The translations under genes were made by a program, and so were the position numbers. 8,714 nt of DNA from Bacteroidales bacterium (GTDB taxonomy: Bacteria > Bacteroidota > Bacteroidia > Bacteroidales > VadinHA17), in contig JALOMM010000076.1 in the NCBI GenBank assembly GCA_025455535.1, forward strand, positions 1 through 8,714, written 5' to 3'. Of the stretch, positions 6,840 through 8,714 are shown in pieces. The notes below the pieces were generated by a model that had not been told where the DNA came from, searched no databases, and saw only the letters and a list, made by a program, of their open reading frames with translations. Each line of letters starts with the position of its first letter. The stretch's first letter is position 1.

Positions 6840-7373
6840 CTATCGTACATCTGCTGACGCCCCTCCCAGCATGGGGGTAAACAGAAGCATGGGAATCAGG
6901 ATGATATCCTGGAAAATGAGTATTCCGACAATTGTTCTTCCATAGGTTGTTGTAAGTTCTGAACGTTCCTGCAGCAGCTTCAGCACCACTGCCGTGCTGC
7001 TGAGTGAGGTAAGAAACCCGACAAAGAGTGCTGACGTCCACTCCATATGATAGAGACGTGCAAGCAACATTGAGATGAATGCCGTAAGGATAAGCTGCAG
7101 AAACCCGCCGAAGAATACTATCCGCCTTATCCTGAGGAGATGGTTGAGCGAAAACTCGAGTCCGATGGTGAACATGAGGAGAATTACACCTATCTCGGCC
7201 ATCACTTCAACATTCTCGGGCGAGCTTATCAGTTTCAGAAGATGGGGCCCTGCAATAACTCCTGTTACAAGGTAACCGATTATCACAGGCACCTTGATCC
7301 GCGTAAAAATGAAATTGACAAGGGTTGAAAGAGCAAATATTATTACAATATCTTTAAGTACTCCTATCTCCAT
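6840..7373 (-). CDS. N-terminal piece of the disrupted antiporter: first six membrane helices
   Basis: 177 residues from ATG 7373 to the premature stop at 6840. About six hydrophobic segments fit helices at 7-24, 29-46, 56-71, 86-107, 113-133 and 147-170. CPA2 landmarks are VPVIIGYLVTGVIAGP (28-43), LLMFTIGLEFS (65-75), TSLSSTAVVLK (122-132) and FQDI with the ion-site Asp156. The last residues, ASADVR, run into the stop at the deletion junction. The piece lacks half the transport domain, so antiport activity alone is very unlikely. Confidence 0.65.
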   Translation of the reverse strand: MEIGVLKDIVIIFALSTLVNFIFTRIKVPVIIGYLVTGVIAGPHLLKLISSPENVEVMAEIGVILLMFTIGLEFSLNHLLRIRRIVFFGGFLQLILTAFISMLLARLYHMEWTSALFVGFLTSLSSTAVVLKLLQERSELTTTYGRTIVGILIFQDIILIPMLLFTPMLGGASADVR

Positions 7374-7375
7374 GA

Positions 7376-7936
7376 TCAGCTGTCCTCCGGCATAAGGTAA
7401 TTATCAGTCATGTAATCGTCCAGGAATGAATAACGGTAATCATCAAGTATGACCCCGTTTTTGATTATTGCTTTTTTTGCAACACCTTCGAACCTGTATC
7501 CTGCTTTCTCAAGCACTCTCTGAGACGTCTTGTTGAAGTCATATACACTGGCATAGATCCTGACAAGATCCAGATGCTTTATGCCGTAATGGGTCAGCAG
7601 CCTGACTGCCCTGGTTGCAATTCCCCTGTTCCAGTAGGGTTCCCCTATCCAGTATCCGATCTCTGCAGTCAGCCTGAATACACCAGTCTGTCCGTGCAAA
7701 CCAATAATGCCTGCAAGGTTGTTCCTGTATTCAATCGCAAATATTTTATGGATTTCTGAGGTGACAGCCATATTGATAAACGTATTTGCATCCGCTACAC
7801 TGTAGGGATGGGGCATTATATCCGTGAGGTTATCCCATACTCTTTTGTTGTTGGCAAGCTCTGCGATGATGTGGTTGTCAGCCGGATCAGGCTTTCTGAG
7901 TGTGACATTTCCCATAGTCATTTCATCCATTGTCAT
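7376..7936 (-). CDS. GNAT family N-acetyltransferase (RimJ/RimL-like)
   Basis: A single GNAT domain of about 186 residues. From the 7936 start: VTLRKPDPADNHIIAELANN near the N-terminus, AEIGYWIGEPYWNRGIATRAVRLL with the acetyl-CoA pyrophosphate loop NRGIAT (about 103-108), and the C-terminal N-x-x-S-x-x-VLEKAGYRFEG helix-strand (about 135-151). RimJ/RimL relatives acetylate N-terminal or other amino groups; the target here is unknown. The frame extends up to a TTG at 7981, but that codon lies in the T-tract of a terminator and at the -33 box of the predicted promoter, so it is rejected. ATGs at 7936, 7930, 7921 and 7915 are all possible. AGAGAG ends 6 nt before 7930, and relatives usually begin near 7915. 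The stop is 2 nt before the antiporter ATG, indicating co-transcription. Confidence 0.85.
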   Translation of the reverse strand: MTMDEMTMGNVTLRKPDPADNHIIAELANNKRVWDNLTDIMPHPYSVADANTFINMAVTSEIHKIFAIEYRNNLAGIIGLHGQTGVFRLTAEIGYWIGEPYWNRGIATRAVRLLTHYGIKHLDLVRIYASVYDFNKTSQRVLEKAGYRFEGVAKKAIIKNGVILDDYRYSFLDDYMTDNYLMPEDS

Positions 7937-7951
7937 CTCTCTGAGTGGCAA

Positions 7952-7982
7952 TAAAGATAAGAAATCGGCTCCTTTGTTCAAA
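7952..7982 (-). promoter_or_regulatory. Bacteroidota-type promoter of the GNAT-antiporter operon
   Basis: On the minus strand, TTTG (complement of 7979-7982), exactly 19 nt, then TATCTTTA (complement of 7952-7959), which differs from TAnnTTTG only at the last base. The -33 TTTG is the end of the upstream terminator T-tract. Transcription should start near 7945-7948, before the ATG choices at 7936-7915 but after the TTG at 7981. Confidence 0.5.
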
Positions 7983-8012
7983 AAAAGACCGCCCCGTCTT
8001 TCGTCGGGGCGG
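7980..8012 (-). terminator. Strong rho-independent terminator of the PspC-domain gene
   Basis: CCGCCCCG (7989-7996) pairs perfectly with CGGGGCGG (8005-8012) around an 8-nt loop. On the minus strand this GC-rich stem is followed by TC and seven T (complement of 7980-7986). It lies 43 nt past the stop codon of the PspC-domain gene (8056-8058). Confidence 0.9.
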
Positions 8013-8055
8013 CGTGAATGAGCAAAAATCCGTGGGTGCAGAAATATTGCCCTTT

Positions 8056-8714
8056 CTATTCTTTTATCTCCTCGAGGTATCCGTCTACCACCCGGCAGGC
8101 GGTTGACTCGGGGTCAAACTTCCCGAACATCCATGTTTCAAACGAGGTGCCCGGCACACACCTGACCTCAGAACCCTCGGGGAGCCTGATATCAATATCC
8201 ACATGAGATCCGTACCATTTATTGCCCGCCGGGAGAGAGAAATATTCATCAAGGTAGAGCGTATCACCCGAGAACTTCCAGTTGTAGCTGATCGCACGTG
8301 CATTCTCCCAGGCCTCCCGGTCTGAATTGCTGCTTGCGCTCTTCTCCACCGAGATCCACCCCGAGGTGGTGTCACTTCCGTAGATGTTGAGGTCAGCTCT
8401 TCCCCTCAGCTGACCGGTCGGTGAATTCAGGTAGAATGTCATAACATCTTCAACCGAAGCCTTTTCGTCGTAGCTGATATCGGATATCCTGCCCAGCGGA
8501 GCCAGCCACAGTGTTTTCACGGGTGGGTCAAGTGCTATCCGTTCTTCAACCCGCTCGTTGTTTGAATATACAGACAGCTGAAGACTCAGAATAACACCCA
8601 GGGCACATGCTGCTGCTATCCAGATCACGAACATTATCATTCCGAATACCCTCGAGTTATACCTGATATTGAAGATCAGCTTGATGCCCAGATAGGTAAG
8701 GGCAGCCAGGGGAA
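8056..8714 (-). CDS. PspC-domain-type membrane protein, C-terminal part (5' end outside window)
   Basis: The frame stays open past the first ATG (8640) to the window edge, adding PLAALTYLGIKLIFNIRYNS, so the start is outside and 8640 is only an internal Met. 218 residues are visible: the end of one hydrophobic segment, a basic linker, a clear membrane helix (VFGMIMFVIWIAAACALGVILSLQLSV), then an extracytoplasmic or periplasmic beta-rich domain. Segments such as ISYNWKFSGDTLYLDEYFSLPAGNKWYG and VDIDIRLPEGSEVRCV resemble the C-terminal half of Bacteroidota PspC-domain proteins (about 550-600 residues), thought to act in envelope stress. The PspC domain itself is not in view, so the name rests on the C-terminal part from memory. 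The gene ends at a strong terminator. Confidence 0.7.
   Translation of the reverse strand, partial: PLAALTYLGIKLIFNIRYNSRVFGMIMFVIWIAAACALGVILSLQLSVYSNNERVEERIALDPPVKTLWLAPLGRISDISYDEKASVEDVMTFYLNSPTGQLRGRADLNIYGSDTTSGWISVEKSASSNSDREAWENARAISYNWKFSGDTLYLDEYFSLPAGNKWYGSHVDIDIRLPEGSEVRCVPGTSFETWMFGKFDPESTACRVVDGYLEEIKE

Larger units (their letters stand above)
5482..7373 (-). pseudogene. Kef-type (CPA2) cation:proton antiporter gene, broken by internal deletion and frameshift
   Basis: Both ends of a monovalent cation:proton antiporter with C-terminal RCK domains are present, but in different frames. The span from start (7373) to stop (5482-5484) is 1892 nt, not a multiple of three. The first frame ends TPMLGGASADVR and stops at 6840. 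The second resumes family-like sequence at TIAMTHSQELF around 6850. In E. coli KefB about 41 residues separate the equivalent points (PLLAG and REVF); here only about 12 remain. So roughly 30 residues or more, about one membrane helix, are missing as well as the frame. A single-base sequencing error cannot explain this. The start lies 2 nt after the GNAT stop, so the two form an operon. Both pieces are otherwise clean, pointing to a recent lesion or an assembly error. Confidence 0.75.

Noticed and set aside
6840..7041. Programmed ribosomal frameshift joining the two antiporter frames
   Set aside because: No slippery heptamer or downstream structure was seen near the junction, and a simple frameshift would still leave about one membrane helix missing.
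7937..7981. Extended acetyltransferase N-terminus beginning at a TTG codon (7981)
   Set aside because: The codon falls in the T-tract of a strong terminator and upstream of the predicted transcription start, and the extra residues do not resemble GNAT N-termini.
8056..8640. Complete 194-residue protein starting at ATG 8640
   Set aside because: The same frame continues with hydrophobic, family-like sequence to the window edge, so the gene is truncated by the window and 8640 is an internal Met.

Overview
The window looks like a piece of a Bacteroidota chromosome, probably Bacteroidales. Three things suggest this: 1) the protein types (a Bacteroidota-style PspC membrane protein, a 541-residue PruA, a Kef-type antiporter with RCK domains); 2) the lack of clear Shine-Dalgarno sites; 3) two good matches to the Bacteroidota promoter TTTG-N19-TAnnTTTG. 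No tRNA, rRNA, CRISPR array, insertion sequence or phage gene was seen. The gene content is housekeeping or accessory metabolism, and I did not find a new multi-gene system. The interest lies in the regulatory DNA between genes and in one broken gene.

Layout. Positions 1-2345 (+) hold two co-directional genes 26 nt apart: the 3' part of a YghO-like GNAT protein and a complete phytoene-desaturase/carotenoid-isomerase-type FAD oxidoreductase. A hairpin over the stop codon of the second gene (2330-2359) separates them from a convergent minus-strand block. Everything from 2378 to the right edge is on the minus strand. In transcription order, from right to left, it contains: the C-terminal part of a PspC-domain membrane protein (8714-8056); a strong rho-independent terminator (8012-7980) whose T-tract also supplies the -33 box of the next promoter; a RimJ/RimL-like GNAT acetyltransferase (start probably 7936); 2 nt later, a Kef-type cation:proton antiporter broken by an internal deletion and frameshift (7373-5482); pruA (5356-3731) with its own promoter and a perfect palindrome over the -7 box; a 3' region full of short repeats and hairpins (3683-3759); and a lipoprotein subtilisin-like protease (3556-2378) whose leader can form a pseudoknot covering the ribosome-binding region.

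Functionally, pruA handles the second step of proline catabolism, oxidising glutamate semialdehyde to glutamate. The protease is probably an envelope-anchored, self-processing S8 enzyme. The acetyltransferase and antiporter form a two-gene operon, and in this assembly the antiporter should not give a full-length product. The oxidoreductase has no carotenoid-pathway neighbours in view, so its substrate is open. No gap between genes exceeds 300 bases.
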